From Campylobacter gastrosuis (GTDB lineage: Bacteria; Campylobacterota; Campylobacteria; Campylobacterales; Campylobacteraceae), in contig NZ_JANURM010000001.1 of the NCBI RefSeq assembly GCF_030249845.1, forward strand, positions 1-64,000: a stretch of 64,000 nt of DNA. Reading direction: 5' to 3'. Both the position numbers and the translations under genes were made by a program. The notes beneath the pieces are model-generated. The model saw only the letters and a program-made list of their open reading frames with translations. It searched no databases and was not told where the DNA came from. This document shows, piece by piece, positions 35,560-45,015 of the stretch. The first letter of the stretch is position 1. Every line of letters begins with the position of its first letter.

Positions 35560-36585
35560 ATGGATATATTTTTTATAGGGCATAGAGATCCGATTTTTGG
35601 GGTTATCGTGCTTTTTGGTATTATTTTTATGGTTGCGTTTTTAAGCTACGCTTGGGGGCTTTTTCGCTCAAAAGATGAGAAAAGACGCATTGAAAAATTC
35701 ATAAAAAAATTTGAAAATAAAAGCTCACTTAGTGATGAGCATATAAATTTACTTAAAAACCTTGATGTAAATACCGCTACTTTGGGGGTTTTAGGCACGA
35801 TGTTTGTAAAAAGTGGCGATTTTGAAAAGGCAATTAGCGTCTATTTAATCGCACTTTCAAAGGCAAAAATCAAAGAAGAGAAGGAATTTGTGCTAACAGA
35901 GCTTGGCTCGGCGTATTTTAAGGCTGGATTTTTGCAAAACAGCACGGAGATTTTTTTAAAGGCGGTTGAGATTAGCCCACGAAATGCGGTTGCATTAAGG
36001 TATTTAACGATGATTGATGAGAAGCTAAAACGCTTTGATGATGCCTTAAATACGCTAAATTCGCTAAATGAGCTAGGGCTTGATACAAGAGAGGCTAAGG
36101 CTTATGTCAGGGCAAATATTATCTTAAATGATAAAAATTTAAGCGTTGAGCAAAAGAGCGATGAAATTTTGGCTTTGAGTGGCGATTTTAGGCTTTTAAA
36201 GCGAATGGCAATGCAACTTTGGCTAAAAAATGGGCTAAGCCTTGAAAATTTCAGAGATTTTGCAGATTTTAGCGATGTTGTTGATATACTTTATCATCAA
36301 AACAAGCCAGTAAATTTAGCAAATAGCGACTACAAAGCCCTGTTTTACGCAAAGGGCTTGGTTGATGAGCCTTGTAAAATTAATGGCTTTGAGCTAAATG
36401 TGATTAGAAATTTAAAAACGGCTGGATTTGATAGGGCTGATTTGAGTTTTAATTATGTTTGCAATAGCTGTAAAAACGCCTTTCCAATGCACTTTTATCG
36501 CTGTCCGGTATGTTTTAGTTTAGGTAGTGTTAAAATTACATTAACAATTACAGAGAAAACTGATGAAAATAGTATGCCTTTTTAG
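35560..36585 (+). CDS. Membrane-anchored TPR protein with C-terminal zinc ribbon (Cj1637-like, LapB-like plan)
   Basis: A 341-residue protein with one N-terminal membrane segment (about 13-33), TPR-type helical repeats (about 60-180, for example GDFEKAISVYLIAL and LQNSTEIFLKAVEISP), and a C-terminal zinc ribbon CNSCKNAF...YRCPVC. The same plan, anchor then TPRs then rubredoxin-like fold, is found in LapB (YciM), which controls LPS synthesis in enterobacteria. Equivalence is an inference from architecture. It overlaps rnhA by 23 bases, and the dnaG-Cj1637-rnhA-rnc-aroC order is as in C. jejuni. Confidence 0.82.
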   Translation: MDIFFIGHRDPIFGVIVLFGIIFMVAFLSYAWGLFRSKDEKRRIEKFIKKFENKSSLSDEHINLLKNLDVNTATLGVLGTMFVKSGDFEKAISVYLIALSKAKIKEEKEFVLTELGSAYFKAGFLQNSTEIFLKAVEISPRNAVALRYLTMIDEKLKRFDDALNTLNSLNELGLDTREAKAYVRANIILNDKNLSVEQKSDEILALSGDFRLLKRMAMQLWLKNGLSLENFRDFADFSDVVDILYHQNKPVNLANSDYKALFYAKGLVDEPCKINGFELNVIRNLKTAGFDRADLSFNYVCNSCKNAFPMHFYRCPVCFSLGSVKITLTITEKTDENSMPF

Positions 36586-36988
36586 CGATGGCTCTTGTCT
36601 AAACAACCCAGGAGCTGGGGGCTGGGCGTATATTTTAGAGTATAAAAATGCCGTTAAAAAATCAAGCGGTGGCGAGGTGATGACTACGAATAATCAAATG
36701 GAGCTTCGTGCCGTGATTGAGGGCTTAAAGGCGTTAAAAGAGCCTTGTGAAGTAAGGCTTTTTACCGATAGCCAATACGTGGCAAACGCCATAAATTCGT
36801 GGCTTTCTGGCTGGGTTAAGAAAAATTTTAAAAATGTCAAAAATATCCCACTTTGGCTTGAATACCTGCAAATCTCAAAGCCACATAAAATCAAAGCCAC
36901 GTGGGTTAAGGCACACAACGGACACCCACAAAACGAGGAGTGCGATAAAATGGCACGAGATGAAGCATTAAAGGCAAAAAATGAGTGA
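36563..36988 (+). CDS. rnhA: Ribonuclease HI
   Basis: A 141-residue RNase H fold enzyme that degrades the RNA of RNA-DNA hybrids. Catalytic residues are in [16 protein letters not shown] (Asp9), [13 protein letters not shown] (Glu), [12 protein letters not shown] (Asp) and [17 protein letters not shown] (His and Asp). It starts inside the end of the TPR gene and overlaps rnc by 8 bases. Confidence 0.97.
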   Translation: MKIVCLFSDGSCLNNPGAGGWAYILEYKNAVKKSSGGEVMTTNNQMELRAVIEGLKALKEPCEVRLFTDSQYVANAINSWLSGWVKKNFKNVKNIPLWLEYLQISKPHKIKATWVKAHNGHPQNEECDKMARDEALKAKNE

Positions 36989-37652
36989 TTTAAGAAAACT
37001 AGAAAAAATTTTAGGATATTCGTTTAAAAATGAGCAAATTTTAAAAGAGGCGCTAACTCACAAAAGCTCAAAACAGCCCTACAACAACGAGCGTTTGGAG
37101 TTTTTAGGAGACGCTGTTATGGATTTGATTGTTGGCGAATATCTGTTTAAGAATTTTTCAAAAACAAATGAGGGCGATATGAGTAAATTACGTGCCGCTC
37201 TTGTAAATGAAAAGAGCTTTGCAACTATGGCAAACGCCCTAAATTTAGGCGATTTTATCTATATTTCGCAGTCTGAGCAAAACAACGGCGGACGTGAAAA
37301 GCCAAGCATTTTAAGCGACGCTTTTGAGGCGATTATGGGTGCGATTTACCTTGAAGCTGGGCTTTTTAAGGCACAAGAGATAGCCTTAAATTTACTGCAA
37401 AAGTGCTATCCAAAGATTGATTATTTAAGCCTTGTTAAGGATTACAAAACCGAACTTCAAGAGCTAACTCAGGCACGACTTGGTGTGACGCCAGTTTATG
37501 AGCTAGTTAGAAGCTTTGGGCCTGATCACAAAAAGGAGTTTGAAATGGCACTTTTTATCAATGAGCGTGAAATTTCGCGTGGGATGGCAGGGTCAAAAAA
37601 AGAGGCACAGCAGATTGCTGCTAGGATTGCGATTGAGAAAATAAAAGGATAA
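36981..37652 (+). CDS. rnc: Ribonuclease III
   Basis: A 223-residue double-strand RNA nuclease for rRNA and mRNA processing. The signature [21 protein letters not shown] and the second acidic cluster [17 protein letters not shown] form the catalytic core. A double-stranded RNA-binding domain occupies about 152-222 ([15 protein letters not shown] to [12 protein letters not shown]). Length is typical. Confidence 0.97.
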   Translation: MSDLRKLEKILGYSFKNEQILKEALTHKSSKQPYNNERLEFLGDAVMDLIVGEYLFKNFSKTNEGDMSKLRAALVNEKSFATMANALNLGDFIYISQSEQNNGGREKPSILSDAFEAIMGAIYLEAGLFKAQEIALNLLQKCYPKIDYLSLVKDYKTELQELTQARLGVTPVYELVRSFGPDHKKEFEMALFINEREISRGMAGSKKEAQQIAARIAIEKIKG

Positions 37653-37655
37653 ATT

Positions 37656-38726
37656 TTGAACACTTTTGGGACTAGATTAAAATTTACAAGCTTTGGCGAG
37701 AGCCACGCATTAGCCATTGGTGGCGTGATTGACGGCTTGCCAGCTGGGATAAAGATTGATTTTGATTTTTTGCAAAACGAGCTTGATAGGAGAAGACCGG
37801 GTAAAAATAAATTCTCAACCGCAAGGGACGAGGCTGATAAAATTGAGATTTTTAGCGGTGTTTTTAATGGTTTTAGCACCGGCACGCCAATAGGTTTTGC
37901 CATTTTTAACCAAAATCAAAAATCAAACGATTATGAGAATTTACGCGAGATTTTTCGCCCAGCACACGCTGATTTTACATATTTTTCTAAATTTGGCATA
38001 AGAGATCACAGGGGCGGTGGCAGGGCAAGTGCCAGAGAGACTGCCGTTAGGGTCGCTTGTGGGGCGTTTGCACAAATGCTTTTAAATGAGTTTGACATTA
38101 GCGTAAAAAGTGGCGTTTTTAGCGTTGGTAGCGTTGTTTGCGATAGTTTTGACTTTGATTTAGCGCTTAATTCTGAAATTTTCTCTCTTGGCAAAGAAGA
38201 TGAGATGAAGGCGTTAATTATGAAAGCAAGGGGCGAGCACGATAGCGTTGGTGCTGGTGTGCTAAGCGTGGCAAGTGGCGTTTTAAAGGGGCTTGGCGAG
38301 GTGCTTTATGATAGGCTTGACGCTAGACTTGCGGCTGCTTTAATGGGGATAAATGGCGTTAAAGCCGTTGAGATAGGCGAGGGCGTGAGAGCTTCGCAGC
38401 TTTTTGGCTCGCAAAATAACGATGAAATGGACAAAAATGGCTTTTTAAGTAACCACGCAGGCGGAATTTTAGGCGGGATTAGCACCGGGCAAGATATCGT
38501 TTTAAGAAGCTATTTTAAGCCGACGCCGTCAATTTTTAAACCGCAAAGAACGCTAAATTTAAACGGAGAGAGCGTGAGCTTTGAGCTTCGTGGCAGACAC
38601 GACCCTTGCATTGGAGTGCGTGGGTCAGTGGTCGCAACAGCGATGATAAGGCTAGTTTTAGCCGATATGCTGCTTTTAAATTTAAGCTCAAACATAAACA
38701 CAATCAAAAAGGCTTACGCTAAATGA
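37656..38726 (+). CDS. aroC: Chorismate synthase
   Basis: A 356-residue FMN-dependent enzyme making chorismate from EPSP, the last shikimate step. Signatures are FTSFGESHALAIGGVIDGLPAG near the N-terminus, RDHRGGGRASARETAVRVA, and C-terminal RHDPCIGVRGSVVATAM. The start is TTG 37656 in AAGGATAAATTTTG; MNTFGTRLK is the usual N-terminus. It overlaps the next gene by 4 bases. Confidence 0.97.
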   Translation: MNTFGTRLKFTSFGESHALAIGGVIDGLPAGIKIDFDFLQNELDRRRPGKNKFSTARDEADKIEIFSGVFNGFSTGTPIGFAIFNQNQKSNDYENLREIFRPAHADFTYFSKFGIRDHRGGGRASARETAVRVACGAFAQMLLNEFDISVKSGVFSVGSVVCDSFDFDLALNSEIFSLGKEDEMKALIMKARGEHDSVGAGVLSVASGVLKGLGEVLYDRLDARLAAALMGINGVKAVEIGEGVRASQLFGSQNNDEMDKNGFLSNHAGGILGGISTGQDIVLRSYFKPTPSIFKPQRTLNLNGESVSFELRGRHDPCIGVRGSVVATAMIRLVLADMLLLNLSSNINTIKKAYAK

Positions 38727-39784
38727 AAATCCTAATCATAAAATTTAGAAATATTGGCGATGTTTTACTCACAACTCCGCTTATTGATAATCTGCGTCAT
38801 CACTACCCAGACGCTGTGATTGATTTTGCCCTAAATAGTGGCACAGAAGCGATGATAACGGATAATCCTAACGTGCGAAAAATTCACATTTATGATAGAA
38901 ATGCTAAAAAATTTGGACTTTTTAAACGCATAGTAACGGAGCTGAAATTTATAAACGCTATCAAAAAAGAAAAATACGATATCGCTATACAAACTACAAC
39001 TGGCGACAGGGGCATAATCATCGCAAAATACGCTAAAATCAAAACAATCGTGGGCTTTTGTGGCAAAAACAAAACGATAAATAAATTCATAACTCACAAA
39101 GTCCCTAAAATAGAGGGGCTTACTCACATTGTAGATAGAAATTTAGCCACGCTAAATGCCCTAAATTTAGCCATTATTAGCAAAAAAGTAAGCATATTTT
39201 TTGATGAAAACTTAGCCCCAAATTTACCGCCAAAATTTATCCATTTTCATCTGACAAGTCGCTGGATGTTTAAGTGTGTAAAAGATGAGGTTATGGCTGG
39301 TCTTATTGATTTTTGTGAAAATGAGCTAAAAATAAAGGTAGCAATTACGGCTGATAAAAACGAAGCCGAGATGAAAAAAGTGGCCGATGTTTTGGGGCTT
39401 TGCAAGTCAAATCCGCTAAATTTCGCGGGCGTTTTAAGCCTAAAAGAGGTTGCTGCTTTAAATAAAAAAGCCACCCTTTTTGTGGGCGTTGATACAGCGA
39501 TAATGCATATTTCAGCCGCAAATGACGTGCCAGTCATCGCATTTTTTGGCCCAAGCGGTGCTTTTGAGTGGGGTCCGTGGGATAACTCTTTAATGCAAAG
39601 TGGCTACACCAAAAGAAATGGTAACCAACAAATGGGCAAACACAGCGTATTTCAAAAAGACTGGGAGTGCGCTCCGTGCGGACAAGATGGCTGTGAGGGG
39701 TCAAAAATCAGTCGCTGTTTAATGGAATTTAGCGATTTAGATGCCGTTAAAAATCTCATAAAAGAGAAAATTTCAGCCTTTTAG
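38723..39784 (+). CDS. Glycosyltransferase family 9, LOS heptosyltransferase III-like
   Basis: A 353-residue GT9 enzyme, acting at the cytoplasmic face on LOS core. IKFRNIGDVLLTTPLIDNLRHHYP is the family N-terminus, and FVGVDTAIMHISAANDVPVIAFFGPSG the ADP-heptose-binding region. CAPCGQDGCEGSKISRCL near the C-terminus is typical of the RfaQ-type subgroup. It is coupled to aroC by a 4-base overlap and opens the LOS region. Confidence 0.9.
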   Translation: MKILIIKFRNIGDVLLTTPLIDNLRHHYPDAVIDFALNSGTEAMITDNPNVRKIHIYDRNAKKFGLFKRIVTELKFINAIKKEKYDIAIQTTTGDRGIIIAKYAKIKTIVGFCGKNKTINKFITHKVPKIEGLTHIVDRNLATLNALNLAIISKKVSIFFDENLAPNLPPKFIHFHLTSRWMFKCVKDEVMAGLIDFCENELKIKVAITADKNEAEMKKVADVLGLCKSNPLNFAGVLSLKEVAALNKKATLFVGVDTAIMHISAANDVPVIAFFGPSGAFEWGPWDNSLMQSGYTKRNGNQQMGKHSVFQKDWECAPCGQDGCEGSKISRCLMEFSDLDAVKNLIKEKISAF

Positions 39785-40543
39785 CTTTGCGTAAATTTTG
39801 CTTATAAACTCATTTTGGTATATAAAAAGGCTCTTTTTTAGCCAAAAAGCACCATTTTTAACGGCTATTCGCTTAATGTAATCTAAATTTTTATCAGCCA
39901 AATTTGCCCCGCGCTCTGTCGTGTAAAATATCTCATAGCCTAAATTTTTAGCAATTTTTAGCTTTTCATCATCAAATTTACCGCGTGGCCAGCAAAGGTG
40001 CGTATCATCAAAGTCAAGCCGATTTTTTATCGTGTTTTTACAAAGCTCTAAATCTGCTTCAAAGGGCAAATCGCCAAAATATCCGTCGGTGTGTCCGTGC
40101 GTGTGCGAGTGAAAGTTGCAAAGCTCGCTCATCTTAGCCACCTCGTCCCAGTTTAAAAATAGCGAGGCTGGATTTTGGGGTGCTTGCTGCTTTGCTTGTG
40201 CGTGGTGTAAGGGCGTAAATTCCGCCTTTTTAAGGGCATTTTGTTCGCTTGATTTTTCTATCCATTGGGTTACTAAAAATATCGTGGCGTTTAGATTAAA
40301 CTGCTTTAAAATCGGATAAGCGTAGTAAAAATTATCCCGCCAACCATCATCAAAAGTTATAAAAACGCTTTTTTTTGGCGGTGCAAACTCGCCCTTTTTA
40401 TAGGCTAAAAACTCGCTAGAAGTGAGCGTTTTATAGCCATTATCTGCTAGGAATTTCATCTGGGCTAAAAACTCGCTCACACTACTTGCTATAAAACCAC
40501 TCTCTGGTAAAATGTGATGATACATTAAAACCGCAACGCCCAT
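39773..40543 (-). CDS. Polysaccharide deacetylase family protein (CE4)
   Basis: A 256-residue protein with the NodB-homology fold. Motif 1 is VFITFDDGWRDN (catalytic and metal Asp) and motif 2 NFHSHTHGHTD (metal histidines). CWPRGKFDDEKL and FYTTERGANL follow as later motifs. There is no signal peptide, so it probably acts in the cytoplasm on a sugar intermediate, perhaps an N-acetylated LOS precursor. It converges on the preceding gene with a 12-base overlap. Confidence 0.88.
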   Translation of the reverse strand: MGVAVLMYHHILPESGFIASSVSEFLAQMKFLADNGYKTLTSSEFLAYKKGEFAPPKKSVFITFDDGWRDNFYYAYPILKQFNLNATIFLVTQWIEKSSEQNALKKAEFTPLHHAQAKQQAPQNPASLFLNWDEVAKMSELCNFHSHTHGHTDGYFGDLPFEADLELCKNTIKNRLDFDDTHLCWPRGKFDDEKLKIAKNLGYEIFYTTERGANLADKNLDYIKRIAVKNGAFWLKKSLFIYQNEFISKIYAKLKG

Positions 40544-40554
40544 AAAAACTCCGA

Positions 40555-40589
40555 ATTTATTTTATTTTTCTGTGATTTTAGCTAAAATT
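40555..40589 (+). promoter_or_regulatory. Promoter copy A of a duplicated promoter (LOS genes)
   Basis: A T-rich block followed by TGTGATTTTAGCTAAAATT; 33 of 35 bases match 47606-47640. TAAAAT (40583-40588) is the probable -10, 21 bases before ATG 40610. Confidence 0.6.
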
Positions 40590-40609
40590 AACTAAAAAAT
40601 AGGTTTTTA

Positions 40610-41719
40610 ATGATAAAAGTTATACACACAGAATGGTCTGATGGCTGGGGCGGTCAAGAGATACGCACAATAAGCGAGTCATTAGCTCTTAAAGAAAAAT
40701 ACGGCGTAAATGTCATCATCGCTTGTAGAAGCAACGCCAAGATAGCCACAAAAGCAAAAGAAGCTGGGCTAGGTGTTGTCTTTTTTGATTTTAAGGGGGC
40801 TTTTGACGTTAAAAGCATAATTGCCCTTGTAAAATTCATCAAGCAAAACAATATAAATATATTAAACTCACACAGCGGTAAAGATACGTGGGTGGGCGGA
40901 CTAGCGGCAAAAATAGCTGGGATAAAATTCATAAGAACTCGCCATCTCTCAAATGCGATAAGTAGTTCAAGGCTAAATTTTATCAATGAACTAGCTGATT
41001 TTATCATCACAACTGGCGAGAGCGTAAAAGATGCTATGATAAAAAATAACCGCATAAATCCGCAAAAAATACTATCAATCCCAACTGGCGTTGATGATAC
41101 GAAATTTAAATCTGAGCTTTACGACAAAGACGAGTGTCTTAAAAAATTTGGACTAGAAAATGATAAAATTTATATAGGTATGCTCTCTGTTTTAAGAGCC
41201 ATAAAACGCCACGATATATTTTTAAAAATAGCTCTAAATTTACACGAAAAATATCCAAATGCCCTGTTTGTAATAGCTGGTAGCGGACCACAAGAGCAAA
41301 ATATACGTGATTTTATAAAAAATAACAATATGCAAGAGTATGTAAAAATGCTAGGACATCAAGAAAATACAGCTATGTTTTTAAAGGCGATTGATATTTA
41401 TATGATGATATCAGAAAATGAAGGTGTCCCACAATCCCTAATGCAAGCACTATTAATGCAAAAAGCAAGTATCGCTACTAATGTAGGTAGTGTAAGCGAC
41501 CTTTATGATGGCAAGAATTTTAAACTTGTTGATTTTGATGAGATAAAAATCCAAAATGCACTTGAAAATTTACTGCAAAACAGCAACGAACGTGAAATTT
41601 TAGAGCAAAATGCAAGAGAATTTGTAAAAAATAACTTTACAAAAGATATAATGGCTAAGAAAATTTATCAAATTTACACAAACTTATTAAATGCTAAAAA
41701 AAATAATTTTTTATCTTAG
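40610..41719 (+). CDS. Glycosyltransferase family 4, LOS region
   Basis: A 369-residue GT-B fold transferase. The N-terminal acceptor domain begins VIHTEWSDGWGGQEIRT; the C-terminal nucleotide-sugar domain has IYIGMLSVLRAIKRHD, LFVIAGSGPQEQNI, and the EX7E-type segment MISENEGVPQSLMQALLMQ. Sugar donor unknown. It is transcribed from its own promoter and converges on the following gene. Confidence 0.9.
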   Translation: MIKVIHTEWSDGWGGQEIRTISESLALKEKYGVNVIIACRSNAKIATKAKEAGLGVVFFDFKGAFDVKSIIALVKFIKQNNINILNSHSGKDTWVGGLAAKIAGIKFIRTRHLSNAISSSRLNFINELADFIITTGESVKDAMIKNNRINPQKILSIPTGVDDTKFKSELYDKDECLKKFGLENDKIYIGMLSVLRAIKRHDIFLKIALNLHEKYPNALFVIAGSGPQEQNIRDFIKNNNMQEYVKMLGHQENTAMFLKAIDIYMMISENEGVPQSLMQALLMQKASIATNVGSVSDLYDGKNFKLVDFDEIKIQNALENLLQNSNEREILEQNAREFVKNNFTKDIMAKKIYQIYTNLLNAKKNNFLS

Positions 41720-42801
41720 TTTTTAAAAATAATACGTTTTACGTTATCAAAAACTTCTTTTGCTGTAATTTTCTCCATTACGTGACTATAATCTTTATGT
41801 CTAGAAAAATTATCATCTATATTAAAATCAGCTTTTATAAACTTAAATATATCCTGACCATAATTTGGCATAAATAATTCCGGGCTAGTCACGCCAAAAA
41901 GCCCGATTAGCGGCGTGTTTAATGCAACGGCAATATGAAGTGGTCCGGTATCTGGGGTGATTAAAATATCAAGTCTATCTATTAATGCAGCCGCTTCTCT
42001 TACGTTAAAAACCCCAGCCAAATTTAGCACCCTTTCATCATTTATTACACTAAAAAGTTCATTAGTCATAGTCCTTTCGCTTGGGCTACCAGTTAGGACG
42101 ATTTTTGTATTTGGCTCGTTTAAAACAAGCCTTGCAAGCTCTATCCAGTGTTTTAAGACCCAATATTTTGCTCTGACACTAGCACCCATTTGAAAGCCTA
42201 TAAATTTTGTTTGTCTATCTTTTTTAAGTATATTATCTACTCTTTGATAATCGCTTGCATTTAGATATAAGTCAAATTTTGTGTTTGTATTTTTTAAACC
42301 AATAAATTCAAGTTGTTTTAGCCTACCCAATACGACATATTTATCAAATTCATCATAGTATTTTGGCGTATTTGAGTGTAAAAAATTAAACTCATTTTTT
42401 AAATTTGGTATCTTAAAAACATACTTTGCACCGCTTAAAATAGCAAGTGGTGTGGCTTGTGGGTCGTTTGAGTGAAGCAAAAAACAAATGTCAATATTTT
42501 TTGTTTTTAAAATTTTAAGTGCCTTTAAAAATCCATTCCACCTGCCATTATATGGGATAATCTCATCTAAATTTGGATTATTTTCAAACAAAGCCATATT
42601 TTTTGGGTTTAGTAACGCTATTGTTTTTACATTTGGGAATTTTTCTTTAAAAGCACGAAAAACTGGGGTGTTAAACAAGGTATCACCAATGGCTGTGTTA
42701 CTAAAAAAGCAGACCACTTTAAATGGCTCACTGACAAGTTCGGTTTTTACTGCACTTTTATTTTTAAGAGTAGCTTTTAAAATTTCTTCAAAAATTTTCA
42801 T
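41716..42801 (-). CDS. Glycosyltransferase family 9 protein
   Basis: A 361-residue GT9 (heptosyltransferase-type) protein. FFSNTAIGDTLFNTPVFRAFKEKFP is the family N-terminus and LITPDTGPLHIAVALNTPLIGLFG the donor-binding region. An N-terminal extension of about 25 residues precedes the fold. It overlaps the O-antigen ligase gene by 4 bases, and both probably act late in LOS assembly. Confidence 0.88.
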   Translation of the reverse strand: MKIFEEILKATLKNKSAVKTELVSEPFKVVCFFSNTAIGDTLFNTPVFRAFKEKFPNVKTIALLNPKNMALFENNPNLDEIIPYNGRWNGFLKALKILKTKNIDICFLLHSNDPQATPLAILSGAKYVFKIPNLKNEFNFLHSNTPKYYDEFDKYVVLGRLKQLEFIGLKNTNTKFDLYLNASDYQRVDNILKKDRQTKFIGFQMGASVRAKYWVLKHWIELARLVLNEPNTKIVLTGSPSERTMTNELFSVINDERVLNLAGVFNVREAAALIDRLDILITPDTGPLHIAVALNTPLIGLFGVTSPELFMPNYGQDIFKFIKADFNIDDNFSRHKDYSHVMEKITAKEVFDNVKRIIFKN

Positions 42802-44078
42802 ACTATTTTATCCTGTTTGTTATTGCAAAAAATAGCACAAACCATACCAAAAATAATATAGAAAAATCTAGCTTCGCTATCGGCAAAAAAGCTACCAAAA
42901 CAAAGACTGCCAATAAATCCAAAAGCACCTAAAAAAGTAAATATCCCAAAAGTATTTATCTCTTTTGTGTTTGTTTTAATCAATGCATAAGAGTATTTTA
43001 AAAAATATACCCAAATTAATAAAAATAATAAAAATCCAAAAATCCCAAGTGAAAACAATATGCCTACAAATTCATTATGTGCTTGTGAATACTCACAAAA
43101 TGGTTGTTTTTCTTTATCTACTAATTTAACTATTGTTTTATGATATAAAAATCTGCCATATCCAGTCGGCATAAATGGCTCTTCTAATCTGTATAGTATC
43201 GCCGATTTCCACATTGACAATCTGCTTGTAATAGAGTGATTAAAGCCCATTTGTTCATATTTTTGCATTTGCATAGGGCTATCGCTTAACATTTTATAAT
43301 AATCATCTATATGAGAAAGATTATATCTACTTGATAAATTGCTAGAATATACAGAAAAAACTCCAATCACGACTACCATTATAGCAGTAATGGCGAATTT
43401 TAACTTGATTGATTTTACGATAAAAATAACAAAAGCTATTAGCATTAAAAGAGCACCGATATATGCAGCTCTTGTCTGAGTTGAAACTATGCTAAGAAGT
43501 GTTAAAAATAATAAAAAAATCATTAATTTTTTGTTTTCTTTATAAATAGCAATGGCAAAAGCCAAAGCGTATGTAGCCCATATGCCAAATCTTTCGCCTC
43601 CGCCATTATCCAAAGCACCATCTAAAAGCCCACCCATTCTATGCTCAAAGCTAAAACCAAAACTTGACCAAATAAAAATATTTATGATTGTATGAAATAT
43701 AACTGATAGATAAATGGTATTTAAATATGGTTTTAATTTATTTTGGTCTATATTTTTAAAATATAAAAACATAATTGCCATTACAACTATATTTTTTAGC
43801 AGCTCGGAATTTACCTCTTTTAAACTCTCGTGTCTGTCTATTGAAAAAAATACAGAAATATATGAGATAATTAAGAAAAGCAAAAAAACCAACGATATGT
43901 CTTTAATGCACAAAAAATCTTTTATTTTAAATTTCTTATAATCTAGTAAAACAAGAAGCAAAAAACCGCCTAAGGCTATATTTTGAACTGCTGTTACGTG
44001 ACCAATTGGGAGAAAAAATATAAGTACCGCAAAAAATAATATTTTTAAATAATCAAATATATTGTTGTATTTTATCAA
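42798..44078 (-). CDS. O-antigen ligase/polymerase family membrane protein (WaaL/Wzy-like)
   Basis: A 426-residue protein with 10-12 membrane segments and a long periplasmic loop (about 240-340) containing YGRFLYHKTIVK and FCEYSQAHNEFVGILFSLG. The QAHNEF segment is the conserved periplasmic motif of the Wzy_C/WaaL family. It could ligate or polymerise glycan on lipid A-core. The DNA is more AT-rich than its neighbours, as is common for such genes. It overlaps the next GT9 gene by 26 bases. Confidence 0.85.
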   Translation of the reverse strand: MIKYNNIFDYLKILFFAVLIFFLPIGHVTAVQNIALGGFLLLVLLDYKKFKIKDFLCIKDISLVFLLFLIISYISVFFSIDRHESLKEVNSELLKNIVVMAIMFLYFKNIDQNKLKPYLNTIYLSVIFHTIINIFIWSSFGFSFEHRMGGLLDGALDNGGGERFGIWATYALAFAIAIYKENKKLMIFLLFLTLLSIVSTQTRAAYIGALLMLIAFVIFIVKSIKLKFAITAIMVVVIGVFSVYSSNLSSRYNLSHIDDYYKMLSDSPMQMQKYEQMGFNHSITSRLSMWKSAILYRLEEPFMPTGYGRFLYHKTIVKLVDKEKQPFCEYSQAHNEFVGILFSLGIFGFLLFLLIWVYFLKYSYALIKTNTKEINTFGIFTFLGAFGFIGSLCFGSFFADSEARFFYIIFGMVCAIFCNNKQDKIV

Positions 44079-44979
44079 ACAAATCTCCTAAATCAACATT
44101 TTGTGCTATTTTATCTTTACCGCAAATAACTACGACATTATCGCCCCACGGACACCACCTTTTTGTGCTTGATTTGCCAAAAATGGCAAATGTTTTAACT
44201 CCAAGTGCTGGTGCTAAGTGCATAGCTCCACCTTCTAGTGTGAGTAGAAATTTAGCACATTGCAAATAGTTTGCCATATCATCTAAACTAGCCGTTTTAA
44301 GGTATTGTATATCTATTTTTTGCGAAATTTCTTGTGCTTCTTTGCTATCTTCTGATGTTATTATCACGTTTTTAAAAGTGTCTTTTAAAAATTTAGCTAT
44401 TGTTACAATTTTATCTTGCGTGATTTTATTCTCTTTCATTCTGCTAGATATATGAAAAAACACAAAATCCTTAAATTTATCGCTTGGATTTTTAGGCAGG
44501 TAAAGTGTTTTTTCATCGCCAAAAACCACGCCAAGTGGCTTTAAAATTTCATAACAAAGCATAACTTCGTGCATATCATCGCTAAATTTTATCTTATCGG
44601 TTATAATTTTCTTTGGTTTTTTAGCATCAACGCCAAGCACTCTTTTTGCCCTGCTAACCTGTGCAAAAAGTGCTGCTGAGCTAGAATAGTGGCTTCTAAA
44701 AATCACAGCCACGTCGTATTTTTGCCTAAAAATTTCAAACAAAACCGCACATTTTTTAAAAAATGCACCTATTTTATCAAACAGCGATTTTTTGTGCTTT
44801 GGCTTTGTGTAGATGTGAATTTTGTTAAGATATGGATTTTTATCCACCACACAGGCATTTAGGCTATTTACGACTATGTCTATTTGTGCGTTAGGGTAAG
44901 CCTTGCGAAGTGCCAAAATGGCTGGTGTCGTGCAAATTAGGTCGCCGATATTGTCATTTCTAATTAGTAAAATTTTCAT
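44053..44979 (-). CDS. Glycosyltransferase family 9 protein
   Basis: A 308-residue GT9 enzyme: LLIRNDNIGDLICTTPAILALRKAYP at the N-terminus and LLTLEGGAMHLAPALGVKTFAIFGKSS for donor binding. It is the first gene of the minus-strand set of three LOS genes (44979 to 41716). Confidence 0.88.
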   Translation of the reverse strand: MKILLIRNDNIGDLICTTPAILALRKAYPNAQIDIVVNSLNACVVDKNPYLNKIHIYTKPKHKKSLFDKIGAFFKKCAVLFEIFRQKYDVAVIFRSHYSSSAALFAQVSRAKRVLGVDAKKPKKIITDKIKFSDDMHEVMLCYEILKPLGVVFGDEKTLYLPKNPSDKFKDFVFFHISSRMKENKITQDKIVTIAKFLKDTFKNVIITSEDSKEAQEISQKIDIQYLKTASLDDMANYLQCAKFLLTLEGGAMHLAPALGVKTFAIFGKSSTKRWCPWGDNVVVICGKDKIAQNVDLGDLFDKIQQYI

Positions 44980-45015
44980 TTGGGCGAGATTATAGCTAAG
45001 TTTTTATTAATTTTA

